DNA of 9,362 bases from Bacteroidota bacterium. Lineage in GTDB: Bacteria; Bacteroidota; Rhodothermia; Rhodothermales; Rubricoccaceae. The notes under the pieces are model-generated. The model saw only the letters and a program-made list of their open reading frames with translations, searched no databases and was not told the origin of the DNA. The translations under genes and the position numbers were made by a program. Each line of letters starts with the position of its first letter. Position 1 is the stretch's first letter. Shown here in pieces: positions 1-7,621 of this stretch. The DNA lies in contig JADFLK010000056.1 of NCBI GenBank assembly GCA_022564455.1, positions 1 through 9,362 of the forward strand. Direction: 5' to 3'.

Positions 1-142
1 CGCACGGGAAGATAAGGTGGTCAACGTAGCCGTGGCCTCCGTGCCAGTGACTCTCTATCCGGCAGGCCTCGAAGTCCAAGGGCAAATTGCAGTCAGGGTT
101 GGGGCATCGCAGTGGTTCACGGGCGGCCTGCTCAATCAGCAT
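1..142 (-). CDS. Small zinc-ribbon-like protein, 3' end cut by window edge
   Basis: On the minus strand an ATG at 142-140 opens a frame that stays open for 47 codons to the window edge. It is preceded by a strong Shine-Dalgarno (GGAGGT, 6 nt before the ATG). The visible protein has a CPNPDC knuckle (Cys13, Cys18), another Cys at 26, a His-rich stretch (SHWHGGHGYVDH) and a last visible Cys47. This layout suggests a zinc-ribbon in which the second Cys pair begins at the edge. I do not recognise the family. The strong Shine-Dalgarno contrasts with the other genes here, which have none, so this piece may have a different origin (phage, plasmid, or a different genome joined by assembly). The frame and start are seen directly; metal binding is inferred. 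Confidence 0.5.
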   Translation of the reverse strand, partial: MLIEQAAREPLRCPNPDCNLPLDFEACRIESHWHGGHGYVDHLIFPC

Positions 143-194
143 CTTGATACCTCCATATCCCTATCGTTCTGCCCCGCGCTTCCGGTCGCTCTGA

Positions 195-374
195 GCGAGT
201 GAAGCCGATGTGTACCGGCGGCTAGAAGCCGAAGGCAAACTCCAGATCCACGTCTACGCCATGATCGCGGCTGAGTATGCGGTGGACTACTACGCCGACC
301 ATTCGCCCTACATCGGCGAGCGATTCACCTTGCGGGCGTGCAAGATCGTGGCCGACGGAGCGATGGGTTCGCGT
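195..374 (+). pseudogene. Amidohydrolase family 3 (YtcJ-like) internal fragment
   Basis: The frame from 195 reads ASEADVYRRLEAEGK, then a VYAMI segment, then YIGERFTLRACKIVADGAMGSR. In YtcJ-like amidohydrolases a 'vYr.LeaeGkL.irvyam' helix precedes a strand ending in K(I/L)xxDGAxGSR, and both elements occur here in order and at normal spacing. These are central parts of the TIM barrel. The N-terminal HxH metal site and the rest of the barrel are absent: an in-frame TGA lies just upstream at 192-194 and the homology switches to another family at the DGAMGSR motif. About 60 residues remain of a family normally over 500 long. Family assignment is from motif memory and is fairly secure; the exact borders are not. 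Confidence 0.65.
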
Positions 375-1070
375 TTGTATGAACTGGGCATGCCGCTGGA
401 TATGAGCAGCGATTACCTGAATATCGTCCAGCCCAGTATCGTTCAGCAGGTCCACAGCGAATATCTCGAAGCGGGCGCCCAACTGGATCGACGTGCTGTC
501 ACGCACGATCACGCCGTAGGTTCGGTCGTTCGTCAAGGAGCAACAGGAACCGTTGTAAGTGACCGCAGCACCGTCGCCGAGACCGTGCTGGAATGCCCCT
601 GCGACACCACTGATCGTGAACGTGATTGCGTTGCCACTGAAGCCGTTGGACCGGTCGAGGAGGCGAAGCTGCTCGCGGTAGCCGATCTGATGCGGGAGCG
701 TCTGACGTTCGCGCACGATCTAGCCGATGCAACGTATTTCTTCCGGGACCCCGATACCTACGACGAAGCCGGCCGCAAGAAGCGTTGGAAGGAGGATTCG
801 GCAGAACTCGTTCGCCTCTACGCAGGCCTGCTGCAAGCCGATGACGTGTTCACGGAAGCCTCCACAGAAGCCGCGATGCGCAACCTTGCTGAAACGCAAG
901 GTGTGGGTTTCGGCCGCATCATCCATCCCGTGCGCCTGGCTACCACCGGCACGACCGCCGGTGCAGGCATGTTCGAGACGCTGGTAGTGATTGGGCGCGA
1001 GGCTTGTATCCGACGGTTGAGGAAAGCGGTAGAAGTGCTGGCTGATGGACCGCAGACGGCTGACAGCTGA
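210..1070 (+). CDS. Mosaic open frame ending in GltX C-terminal domain
   Basis: A continuous 286-codon frame (GTG start at 210, TGA at 1068-1070), built from unrelated parts. Residues 1-55 resemble an amidohydrolase of the YtcJ type. Residues 48-90 match the start of homocysteine S-methyltransferases. Residues about 91-147 have no sense meaning and lie opposite a minus-strand beta-repeat protein fragment. Residues about 148-280 are the C-terminal helical domain of bacterial glutamyl-tRNA synthetase. In-frame codons continue upstream of the GTG to a TGA at 192-194 and still read as amidohydrolase (ASEADVYRRL), so the GTG is not a natural start. A gene caller would report it as one protein, but I doubt it is functional: none of the three plus-strand parts contains a complete catalytic domain. 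The individual pieces are listed separately. Confidence 0.4.
   Translation: MYRRLEAEGKLQIHVYAMIAAEYAVDYYADHSPYIGERFTLRACKIVADGAMGSRLYELGMPLDMSSDYLNIVQPSIVQQVHSEYLEAGAQLDRRAVTHDHAVGSVVRQGATGTVVSDRSTVAETVLECPCDTTDRERDCVATEAVGPVEEAKLLAVADLMRERLTFAHDLADATYFFRDPDTYDEAGRKKRWKEDSAELVRLYAGLLQADDVFTEASTEAAMRNLAETQGVGFGRIIHPVRLATTGTTAGAGMFETLVVIGREACIRRLRKAVEVLADGPQTADS
351..479 (+). pseudogene. Homocysteine S-methyltransferase / methionine synthase N-terminal fragment
   Basis: The frame reads ADGAMGSRLYELGMPLD, then SSDYLNIVQPSIVQQVHSEY, then LEAGA. This matches the opening of Pfam S-methyl_trans proteins (MetH N-terminal module, BHMT-like enzymes): DGAMGTxLyxxG, then LN...P..v..iH..Yl.AGA. In intact proteins a TNTF motif and later the GGCC zinc-binding motif follow. 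Here the homology stops at AGA(Q) and antisense material begins. Only about 43 residues of a domain of about 300 are present, so no zinc site and no activity are expected. The start overlaps the amidohydrolase piece because both families share the DGAMGSR string and the joint cannot be placed more exactly. Confidence 0.65.
474..653 (-). pseudogene. Antisense fragment of a beta-repeat surface protein
   Basis: Read on the minus strand, this stretch gives NGFSGNAITFTISGVAGAFQ, then HGLGDGAAVTYNGS, then LTNDRTYGVIVRDSTSIQLGA. The pattern 'DGxaVtYnn....gLtdxxtYyVivvdsxsIkLa' is the short beta-repeat of large secreted or filamentous adhesin-like bacterial proteins. The fragment has no start or stop of its own. 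It is about 60 residues long, one to two repeats. Its meaningful frame is opposite to that of both neighbours, so it is an insert or a misjoin and not a part of the plus-strand protein. I am fairly confident of the repeat type and not of the parent protein. Confidence 0.5.
651..1070 (+). pseudogene. gltX: Glutamyl-tRNA synthetase, C-terminal fragment
   Basis: About 139 codons ending at a natural TGA (1068-1070). They match the C-terminal alpha-helical anticodon-binding domain of bacterial GluRS: LMRERLTFAHDLADATYFF corresponds to the 'l.eRa.tl.eLae...yff' helix, then GFGRIIHPVRLATTG matches 'g.k.gki.hPlRvALTG', then MFETLVVIGREACIRRLRKA matches 'glfe.l.vlGkE.slrRl..Al'. The class I catalytic core with its HIGH and KMSKS motifs is missing, because sequence homology breaks off at about 651. 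A complete gltX would start roughly 1 kb further upstream. The 3' end looks intact and faces glnS, so this junction may be the true chromosome with the foreign material joined on its left. If the joint is an assembly error, the gene itself is whole in the organism. Confidence 0.8.
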
Positions 1071-1144
1071 CTGCAGGTGGTTGATCCGGTCTGGCTACAC
1101 CGTCAGACCACCCCCACCGATCCCAACGAGTTGTGATCGGCTTT

Positions 1145-1165
1145 CCCCTCCTTGACAAGGAGGGG
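1145..1165 (+). terminator. Perfect hairpin downstream of gltX remnant
   Basis: A perfect inverted repeat: CCCCTCCTT, loop GAC, AAGGAGGGG (9-bp stem). It lies 74 nt after the gltX stop. There is no T-run on either side, so it is not a classical intrinsic terminator. It could still stop or stabilise transcripts, or be one arm-pair of a dispersed repeat. Confidence 0.35.
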
Positions 1166-1279
1166 AGCTACATGAAAACCGCTCCCTCTCCGAGGCGGCT
1201 CCCCACGAGGCGGAGTGGTGGGTGCCACAGGTTGGCTACGAGCACCGAACCGTTATACTGCCGAGCTCCCAAACGAATT

Positions 1280-1413
1280 GCGGCTCACCCTCCGACCTCG
1301 CTACGCTTAGTACGGGAACTCTCGCACATTCTGCGGCTCACCCTCCGACCTCGCTACGCTTAGTACGGGAACTCTCGCACATTCCGCGGCTCACCCTCCG
1401 ACCTCGCTACGCT
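1280..1413. repeat. 53-bp tandem repeat, about 2.5 copies
   Basis: Unit 1 runs 1280-1332 and unit 2 runs 1333-1385. They are identical except that unit 1 ends ...CATTCT and unit 2 ends ...CATTCC. A third copy (1386-1413) keeps the first 28 bases and then diverges into CGGCCACCTCCC. Each unit begins GCGGCTCACCCTCCGACCTC and contains CTCTCGCACATTC near its end. No protein-like signal is visible. Near-identity points to recent duplication, or to slippage or an assembly copy-number artefact. Confidence 0.9.
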
Positions 1414-1419
1414 CGGCCA

Positions 1420-1438
1420 CCTCCCTCAGAGAGGGAGG
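1420..1438 (-). terminator. Hairpin immediately after glnS stop
   Basis: A perfect inverted repeat CCTCCCTC, loop of 3, GAGGGAGG (8-bp stem), begins 3 nt beyond the glnS stop codon. The minus strand has no T-tract after the stem; the plus strand continues GGTTTATTT, which fits a terminator slightly better in the opposite direction. It is a plausible bidirectional terminator between the converging gltX and glnS transcripts. Confidence 0.45.
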
Positions 1439-1441
1439 GGT

Positions 1442-3754
<2,313 letters not shown>

Positions 3755-3772
3755 CGGGAGCGAGTTGAATAG

Positions 3773-3801
3773 CTTAGATAGGATAATCCAGTAGGTGCAA
3801 A
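3773..3801 (-). promoter_or_regulatory. Candidate Bacteroidota-type promoter for glnS
   Basis: On the minus strand TTTG (3801-3798) is followed after 17 nt by TATCTAAG (3780-3773), 18 nt before the glnS ATG. This resembles the TTTG / TAnnTTTG promoter of Bacteroidota, but the second box matches only partly, so the call is tentative. The rest of the 248-bp divergent gap (3755-4002) shows no gene; TAGTTTC at 3969-3975 is a weak candidate -7 box for the lipoprotein-hutI transcript. Confidence 0.28.
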
Positions 3802-4002
3802 CTCGTTCCCCAACGGTATGGAGAATCGCGGGAATCCATCCAAGTGTCCTGGCGAGGGACGAAATGACAATACGTATTCGAGAGCACCGTGTGATTACGC
3901 GAGATTGATTCGCTTCACGTTCCTTTTCCAAGCAGATGTCCGATTCGCGTACCATACGCATCGCGGTGTAGTTTCACACGTCTCACTCAACCCAACCCTA
4001 CC

Positions 4003-4353
4003 ATGCGTTTCCTGATTTTATTGACGTTCGTCATCGTGGGCTGTTCGGGCTCCAGCTCCGAGCTCCTTCTCGAAACCGGATCGACGGCCACCCTCAGCGG
4101 TACGGTGGTAGACATTAATATTGAGCCGATGGCCGTGGACGGCGACGGCGTTATCACCATTGAAACCGACGACGGCGAAACCGCACGCATTTTCGTAGCG
4201 GCGGGCGAAGGCAGTTGTTCGGCGGAAGGGCTTCAATTGATCGGCGAAGTTGCCGTTGGAGACCGCGTGGAAGCACAAGGCCGTGTGGTAGGAGGGGCGA
4301 ATGTTCGGCCCTGCGAAGGGGACGACCACTACCTCCGTCGAGCGGATGGTTAA
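4003..4353 (+). CDS. Small OB-fold-like lipoprotein, function unknown
   Basis: A 116-residue protein with a typical lipoprotein signal: MRFLILLTFVIVGC, lipobox IVGC with Cys14 as the lipidated residue, then a Ser/Glu-rich start (SGSSSE). The mature part reads as alternating short beta strands: ATLSGTVVDINIE, GVITIETDDGETARIFV, GEVAVGDRVEAQGRVV. This is the 'G.v..i......i.v...g....v........v..Gd.V.v.G.v' pattern of small OB-fold domains. Cys72 and Cys104 could form a disulfide outside the cytoplasm. No named family is recognised. The stop codon TAA (4351-4353) is only 3 nt before the hutI start, so the two are probably co-transcribed. The ATG follows CCCAACCCTACC, with no Shine-Dalgarno. The lipoprotein call is strong; the OB fold is an inference from strand pattern. 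Confidence 0.75.
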   Translation: MRFLILLTFVIVGCSGSSSELLLETGSTATLSGTVVDINIEPMAVDGDGVITIETDDGETARIFVAAGEGSCSAEGLQLIGEVAVGDRVEAQGRVVGGANVRPCEGDDHYLRRADG

Positions 4354-4356
4354 TAC

Positions 4357-5595
4357 GTGCCCGTTCTCACGGACATCGCCACGCTTGCCACGTGTCTGCC
4401 GGAAGGTGGTCAGGGTGAAATCGGGCTAATTGAGAATGCGGCGCTGGTGTGGGAAGGGGAGGAGGTCGTTTGGGCTGGGCCTGAGGCCAGTCTCCCGGAA
4501 ACCTATTCGGATTTTCCGCGCGAATCGGCGGAAGGCCGAACGGTTATTCCCGGCTTCATCGACTGCCATACACACCTCGCGTTTGGAGGATGGCGTGCGG
4601 ATGAGTTCGAGCAAAAGCTTCTCGGCACGCCTTATCTGGAGATCGCTCGGCAGGGTGGAGGCATCGTCTCTACGGTGAAGTCCACACGCGCCGCTTCAGA
4701 GACCGAGCTACACGGCCGGGCACGTGGTTTTTTGGATGAGATGCTTCGCCTCGGTGTCACGACGGTCGAGTGCAAGAGCGGCTACGGACTCAATGTGGAG
4801 GATGAACTGAAGCAGCTCCGCGTTTACCGCCAACTTGCCGAAGAAGGCCCACAACGCATTGAAGCAACGTTTTTGGGTGCGCACATCGTACCGCCGGAGT
4901 TCAAGGACAACCGCGCCGAGTACATCCGGCTTCTCACGGACGAGTTGATTCCGCAGATCGCCGGACAGGGCCTTGCTCGCTTCTGCGATGTGTTTGTAGA
5001 GGACACAGCGTACTCGCCCGATGAGGCGCGGACGATCCTGGATGCGGCGGCCAAGCATGGTCTCGTTGGAAAACTACACGCCGACCAGATCACGGACACG
5101 GGCGGAGGTTCGCTAGCCGCGGAGATGAACGCCGCCTCAGCCGACCACCTCGAGTGTATCTCCGAGCAGAGCATTGAGGCGATGGCAAAAGCGGGGACGG
5201 TTGCCGTCAGCCTGCCGCTGGCGACGATGTACCTCAATCAAAAACCGATGCCCGCGCGCAAGCTGATTGACGCGGGCGTCGCCGTCGCCGTGGCCACAGA
5301 CTTTAACCCCGGAAGCGCCCCGAGCTTTGACCTCCATCTTGCCCTCTGGCTGGCCTGTACCCGGCAGCGGATGACACCCGCCGAGGCTCTGAAAGGAGCG
5401 ACAGCCTATGCAGCACGCGCTCTCCTCCGCGACGACATCGGCTCGCTAGCGTCCGGCAAGAAGGCCGATTTCGTGGTGCTGGATGCGCCAAACATCAACC
5501 ACTGGCTGTATCACTTCCGGCCGAATACGGTGCTGCGAACCGTGATTGGCGGGGAAATCGTTTGGGAGGAGTCATCCTCAACCTCGTCATCCTGA
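4357..5595 (+). CDS. hutI: Imidazolonepropionase
   Basis: A 412-residue cytosolic amidohydrolase that hydrolyses 4-imidazolone-5-propionate to N-formimino-L-glutamate, the third step of histidine degradation. Metal-site motifs are all visible: PGFIDCHTHLAFGG (His71, His73), KLHADQITDTGG (His241) and ATDFNPGSAP (Asp315). Substrate-binding family signatures include ARQGGGIVSTVKSTR (98-111), ECKSGYGL (138-145), ATFLGAHIVPPEF (170-182) and FVEDTAYSPDEA (213-224). Length is normal for the family. The start is GTG at 4357, 3 nt after the upstream lipoprotein gene; no earlier start in frame fits better. The C-terminal tail (SSSTSSS) is encoded by a palindromic repeat that also supplies the stop codon. 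The next pathway step, ftcD, lies convergently downstream. Confidence 0.95.
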   Translation: MPVLTDIATLATCLPEGGQGEIGLIENAALVWEGEEVVWAGPEASLPETYSDFPRESAEGRTVIPGFIDCHTHLAFGGWRADEFEQKLLGTPYLEIARQGGGIVSTVKSTRAASETELHGRARGFLDEMLRLGVTTVECKSGYGLNVEDELKQLRVYRQLAEEGPQRIEATFLGAHIVPPEFKDNRAEYIRLLTDELIPQIAGQGLARFCDVFVEDTAYSPDEARTILDAAAKHGLVGKLHADQITDTGGGSLAAEMNAASADHLECISEQSIEAMAKAGTVAVSLPLATMYLNQKPMPARKLIDAGVAVAVATDFNPGSAPSFDLHLALWLACTRQRMTPAEALKGATAYAARALLRDDIGSLASGKKADFVVLDAPNINHWLYHFRPNTVLRTVIGGEIVWEESSSTSSS

Positions 5596-5686
5596 GCGGT
5601 GCGTAGCGATGTCGAAGGATCTCAACGAGGTGTTGAGTAAAGGTATGCAACTCCCTTTTGAGATCCCTCGATAGGCTTGGGATGAC
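5586..5686. repeat. Dispersed palindromic repeat between hutI and ftcD
   Basis: The left arm is GTCATCCTGAGC...GTCGAAGGATCTCAA and the right arm is TTGAGATCCCTCGA...GCTTGGGATGAC, which are imperfect reverse complements. An inner stem, CTCAAC / GTTGAG with loop GAGGT, lies beside the left arm. The GTCATCCTGAGC...GGATCTC type is familiar from intergenic spaces of several bacterial phyla. It contains the hutI stop and sits between two converging genes, so it may act as a bidirectional terminator. An extra copy of GTCATCCTCA (5571-5580) precedes the left arm. The rest of the gap to 5721 shows nothing else. Confidence 0.75.
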
Positions 5687-5721
5687 AATAGGGGATAGAG
5701 GAATCGCTCAGAGCTGCAACA

Positions 5722-7407
5722 CTACAATTTCTCATTCACAATCGCGAGAATCTCACGTTCCTGCTCTTCCGCCTGCTCGACCAATTTCTGCCCGCGTGAG
5801 AGAACGTCCTCTACGAACGCCTTGTCCTCCAGGTCGCCCACATTGATCTGCACGTTGAGGTAGGCGCCTCGCACGGCTGCGCGCGCACAAAGCGCACCTA
5901 CGCCTGCATCGGATACTGAGTTAGGATTGCCAATCTCGGCCATCACTTTCATGACGGCCATAGATTCAAGAGCCACCTCCATCACACGGAGCGGGATTTC
6001 AATAGCAACACGAGTCGTCGCCTGAATGGCTTTCGTACGTTCGGTTTGCTCGGTGTCACTCCCTTTTGGTAAACGCAATGCAGCCATAACTGCGTTGAAC
6101 GCTGCCGTGTCGTCGTCTACAAGGCGTAGTAGTTCGCTTTGGCACGACTTGCCGCGTTCGGCCCAGTCGGAGAACTCCTCCCAGCGATCATCCCAACCGC
6201 GTTTGTGGGCCGAGAGATTCGCCACCATCGAGCCAAGCGCCACGCCAAACGCACCAACAGCGGCCGATACTGAGCCGCCGCCGGGAGCGGGAGATTCGGA
6301 GGCGGTTTCCTCTGCGAACGCTTCGATGGACAGGTCGACCAAACGCTCACGAGAACGATCCGCAATCGCGTACTCGATGATCCTCTCGTCCGGGTTGAAG
6401 GGCGCGAGATCTTCCAATCCAAGCGACTTTACGGCAATCTTGATGATCTCACGATCCGAAATGCCCGTGGAACGCTGTTGCTTGCGGAGGAAGTATTCGC
6501 CGGCGTCGAGCATGGCGCGGAGAGGAATGAGGCCGATCAACTCCGAGCCCGTTACGCGGATGCCTCGCGCCTCCGCTTTGGCCACGACCTCATCAAACGC
6601 GATGTGAACGGGCGTCACGCCCAGGTTCGTCAGGTTCATTGATATCTGCGCGATTCCGTACTCCTCGATGTACCAGCCAATGGCTTTTACGCTCTTGAGT
6701 GAGCCGGGAGTCCACACCGTCTGGCCGTTTTCGTCCTTGACGATGGGGCCCGTGAGTGGATCGCCATCCCTCTTGATACGCCCTTTCTCGCGAACGTCGA
6801 AGGCGATTGCGTTTGCTCGTCGGGTAGACGTCGTGTTCAGGTTGACGTTGTAGGCAATCAGGAAGTCGCGCGCACTAACGGCGGTGGCGCCCGTGCGAGC
6901 ATTGAACTCGGTGGGTCCAAAGTCGGGCTGTCCGTTGGGTTTGGAGAGTTTCTCCTTCAGCCCCTCGTACTCGCCGGAACGCACGTTCGAAAGGTTTCGT
7001 CGTTCCTCCGATGTTGCCGCGTGCTCGTAGAGGTAGATCGTGAGTCCGGCTTCCTCGCCGAGGCGTTGTCCAAGCTCGCGCGCATACTCCACCGTTTCCT
7101 CCATCGTGATGCCGGAGACAGGCACGAGCGGGCACACGTCCATCGCGCCGAAGCGCGGATGCTCGCCGGTGTGCTTCGCCATGTCGATCAACTCGGCGGC
7201 TTTCTTGCCTCCACGCACTGCGGCCTCGATCACCTCCTCCGGTGCACCTACAAACGTGACCACGGTGCGGTTCGTGGCCTTGCCGGGGTCGACGTCGAGC
7301 AGGCTGATGCCGTCCACCGATTCAATCGCGTCGGTGATCTGCTTGATGATGCCGAGGTCGCGCCCTTCGCTGAAGTTGGGAACGCATTCGAGGAGGGGTT
7401 GGGGCAT
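5722..7407 (-). CDS. ftcD: Bifunctional glutamate formimidoyltransferase / formimidotetrahydrofolate cyclodeaminase
   Basis: A 561-residue two-domain enzyme. The N-terminal transferase (about 1-335) moves the formimino group of N-formimino-L-glutamate to tetrahydrofolate. It starts LLECVPNFSEGRD and carries KHTGEHPRFGAMDVCPLVPV (78-97), in which His83 corresponds to the catalytic His82 of mammalian FTCD. The C-terminal cyclodeaminase (about 350-561), which releases ammonia to give 5,10-methenyl-tetrahydrofolate, has SPAPGGGSVSAAVGAFG (372-388), DDDTAAFNAVMAALRLP and NPNSVSDAGVGALCARAAV. In animals the domains are also fused; many bacteria have them as separate genes. Length is close to that of the animal fusion. 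The ATG at 7407 follows GGCGTCTCACCC, with no Shine-Dalgarno. It converges with hutI, the preceding pathway step. An insertion sequence lies 121 bp upstream. Confidence 0.94.
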   Translation of the reverse strand: MPQPLLECVPNFSEGRDLGIIKQITDAIESVDGISLLDVDPGKATNRTVVTFVGAPEEVIEAAVRGGKKAAELIDMAKHTGEHPRFGAMDVCPLVPVSGITMEETVEYARELGQRLGEEAGLTIYLYEHAATSEERRNLSNVRSGEYEGLKEKLSKPNGQPDFGPTEFNARTGATAVSARDFLIAYNVNLNTTSTRRANAIAFDVREKGRIKRDGDPLTGPIVKDENGQTVWTPGSLKSVKAIGWYIEEYGIAQISMNLTNLGVTPVHIAFDEVVAKAEARGIRVTGSELIGLIPLRAMLDAGEYFLRKQQRSTGISDREIIKIAVKSLGLEDLAPFNPDERIIEYAIADRSRERLVDLSIEAFAEETASESPAPGGGSVSAAVGAFGVALGSMVANLSAHKRGWDDRWEEFSDWAERGKSCQSELLRLVDDDTAAFNAVMAALRLPKGSDTEQTERTKAIQATTRVAIEIPLRVMEVALESMAVMKVMAEIGNPNSVSDAGVGALCARAAVRGAYLNVQINVGDLEDKAFVEDVLSRGQKLVEQAEEQEREILAIVNEKL

Positions 7408-7449
7408 GGGTGAGACGCCGACAGAGGGTGGTTATGGAAGCAGTGGGCG

Positions 7450-7477
7450 TAAAGCTACTTCAGCACGAACACCCAAT
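7450..7477 (-). promoter_or_regulatory. Candidate Bacteroidota-type promoter for ftcD
   Basis: On the minus strand ATTG (7477-7474) is followed after 16 nt by TAGCTTTA (7457-7450), close to the TTTG / TAnnTTTG consensus, 42 nt upstream of the ftcD ATG. It lies between the gene and the insertion sequence, so the insertion has not destroyed it. No -35/-10 pair of the E. coli type stands out. Confidence 0.35.
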
Positions 7478-7479
7478 CT

Positions 7480-7490
7480 GTCATTCCCGC
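7480..7490. repeat. Outer REP-like half-site, left
   Basis: The 11-mer GTCATTCCCGC, identical to the arm at 7513-7523. Its approximate reverse-complement partner is GTGGGAATGAC at 9322-9332, beyond the insertion sequence. The two pairs appear to be nested palindromes that were contiguous before the insertion. Confidence 0.6.
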
Positions 7491-7512
7491 AACTACGTCA
7501 CTCTCCCAGACA

Positions 7513-7523
7513 GTCATTCCCGC
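7513..7523. repeat. REP-like palindrome, left arm (interrupted by IS)
   Basis: GTCATTCCCGC is the left arm of a palindrome whose right arm, GCGGGGATGAC, is at 9250-9260. They are complementary at 10 of 11 positions. With the insertion sequence and one target copy removed, only the loop GAAG separates the arms. This GTCATTCCCGC type is a familiar intergenic repeat in bacteria. Confidence 0.75.
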
Positions 7524-7528
7524 GAAGG
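7523..7528 (+). repeat. Target-site duplication, left copy (CGAAGG)
   Basis: CGAAGG directly precedes the left end AGGCTGTTGCA and reappears at 9245-9250 directly after the right end. It is the GAAG loop plus the closing C-G pair of the interrupted palindrome. Confidence 0.75.
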
Positions 7529-7541
7529 AGGCTGTTGCAGA
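7529..7541 (+). repeat. IS left inverted repeat
   Basis: AGGCTGTTGCAGA. The first 11 bases are the exact reverse complement of the element's right tip. Confidence 0.85.
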
Positions 7542-7621
7542 TTAGGTATTCGTGGTACTTAGATAATACATTGTTTATATTGATGTTGTCCTCCTAGTCC
7601 GTCCCCCGTCCCCCTACGCTC

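Larger units (their letters stand above)
1071..1441. other. Repeat-rich spacer between gltX remnant and glnS
   Basis: This 371-bp spacer holds no credible gene. From left to right there are about 70 bp of unremarkable sequence, a perfect hairpin, a segment with two copies of GAGGCGG (around 1193 and 1209), a 53-bp tandem repeat, and a second perfect hairpin touching the glnS stop codon. The open frames crossing it are by-products of the repeats. The CCCTCC/GGAGGG-type arms at both ends make the block look like a degenerate, repeat-built intergenic element. Confidence 0.6.

Noticed and set aside
1280..1413. CRISPR array
   Set aside because: The repeats are directly adjacent 53-bp units with no unique spacers and no cas genes nearby, so it is a plain tandem repeat.
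3755..3961. Upstream extension of glnS by 69 codons
   Set aside because: The open frame continues upstream, but the residues are not GlnRS-like; MSSESK at 3754 matches normal N-termini and a promoter-like pair lies inside the extension.
4018..4329. 103-codon minus-strand frame opposite the lipoprotein
   Set aside because: The plus strand has a lipobox, beta-strand pattern and tight spacing to hutI; the minus frame has none of these.
6026..6607. 193-codon plus-strand frame
   Set aside because: Antisense to ftcD, whose transferase and cyclodeaminase motifs are continuous on the minus strand.
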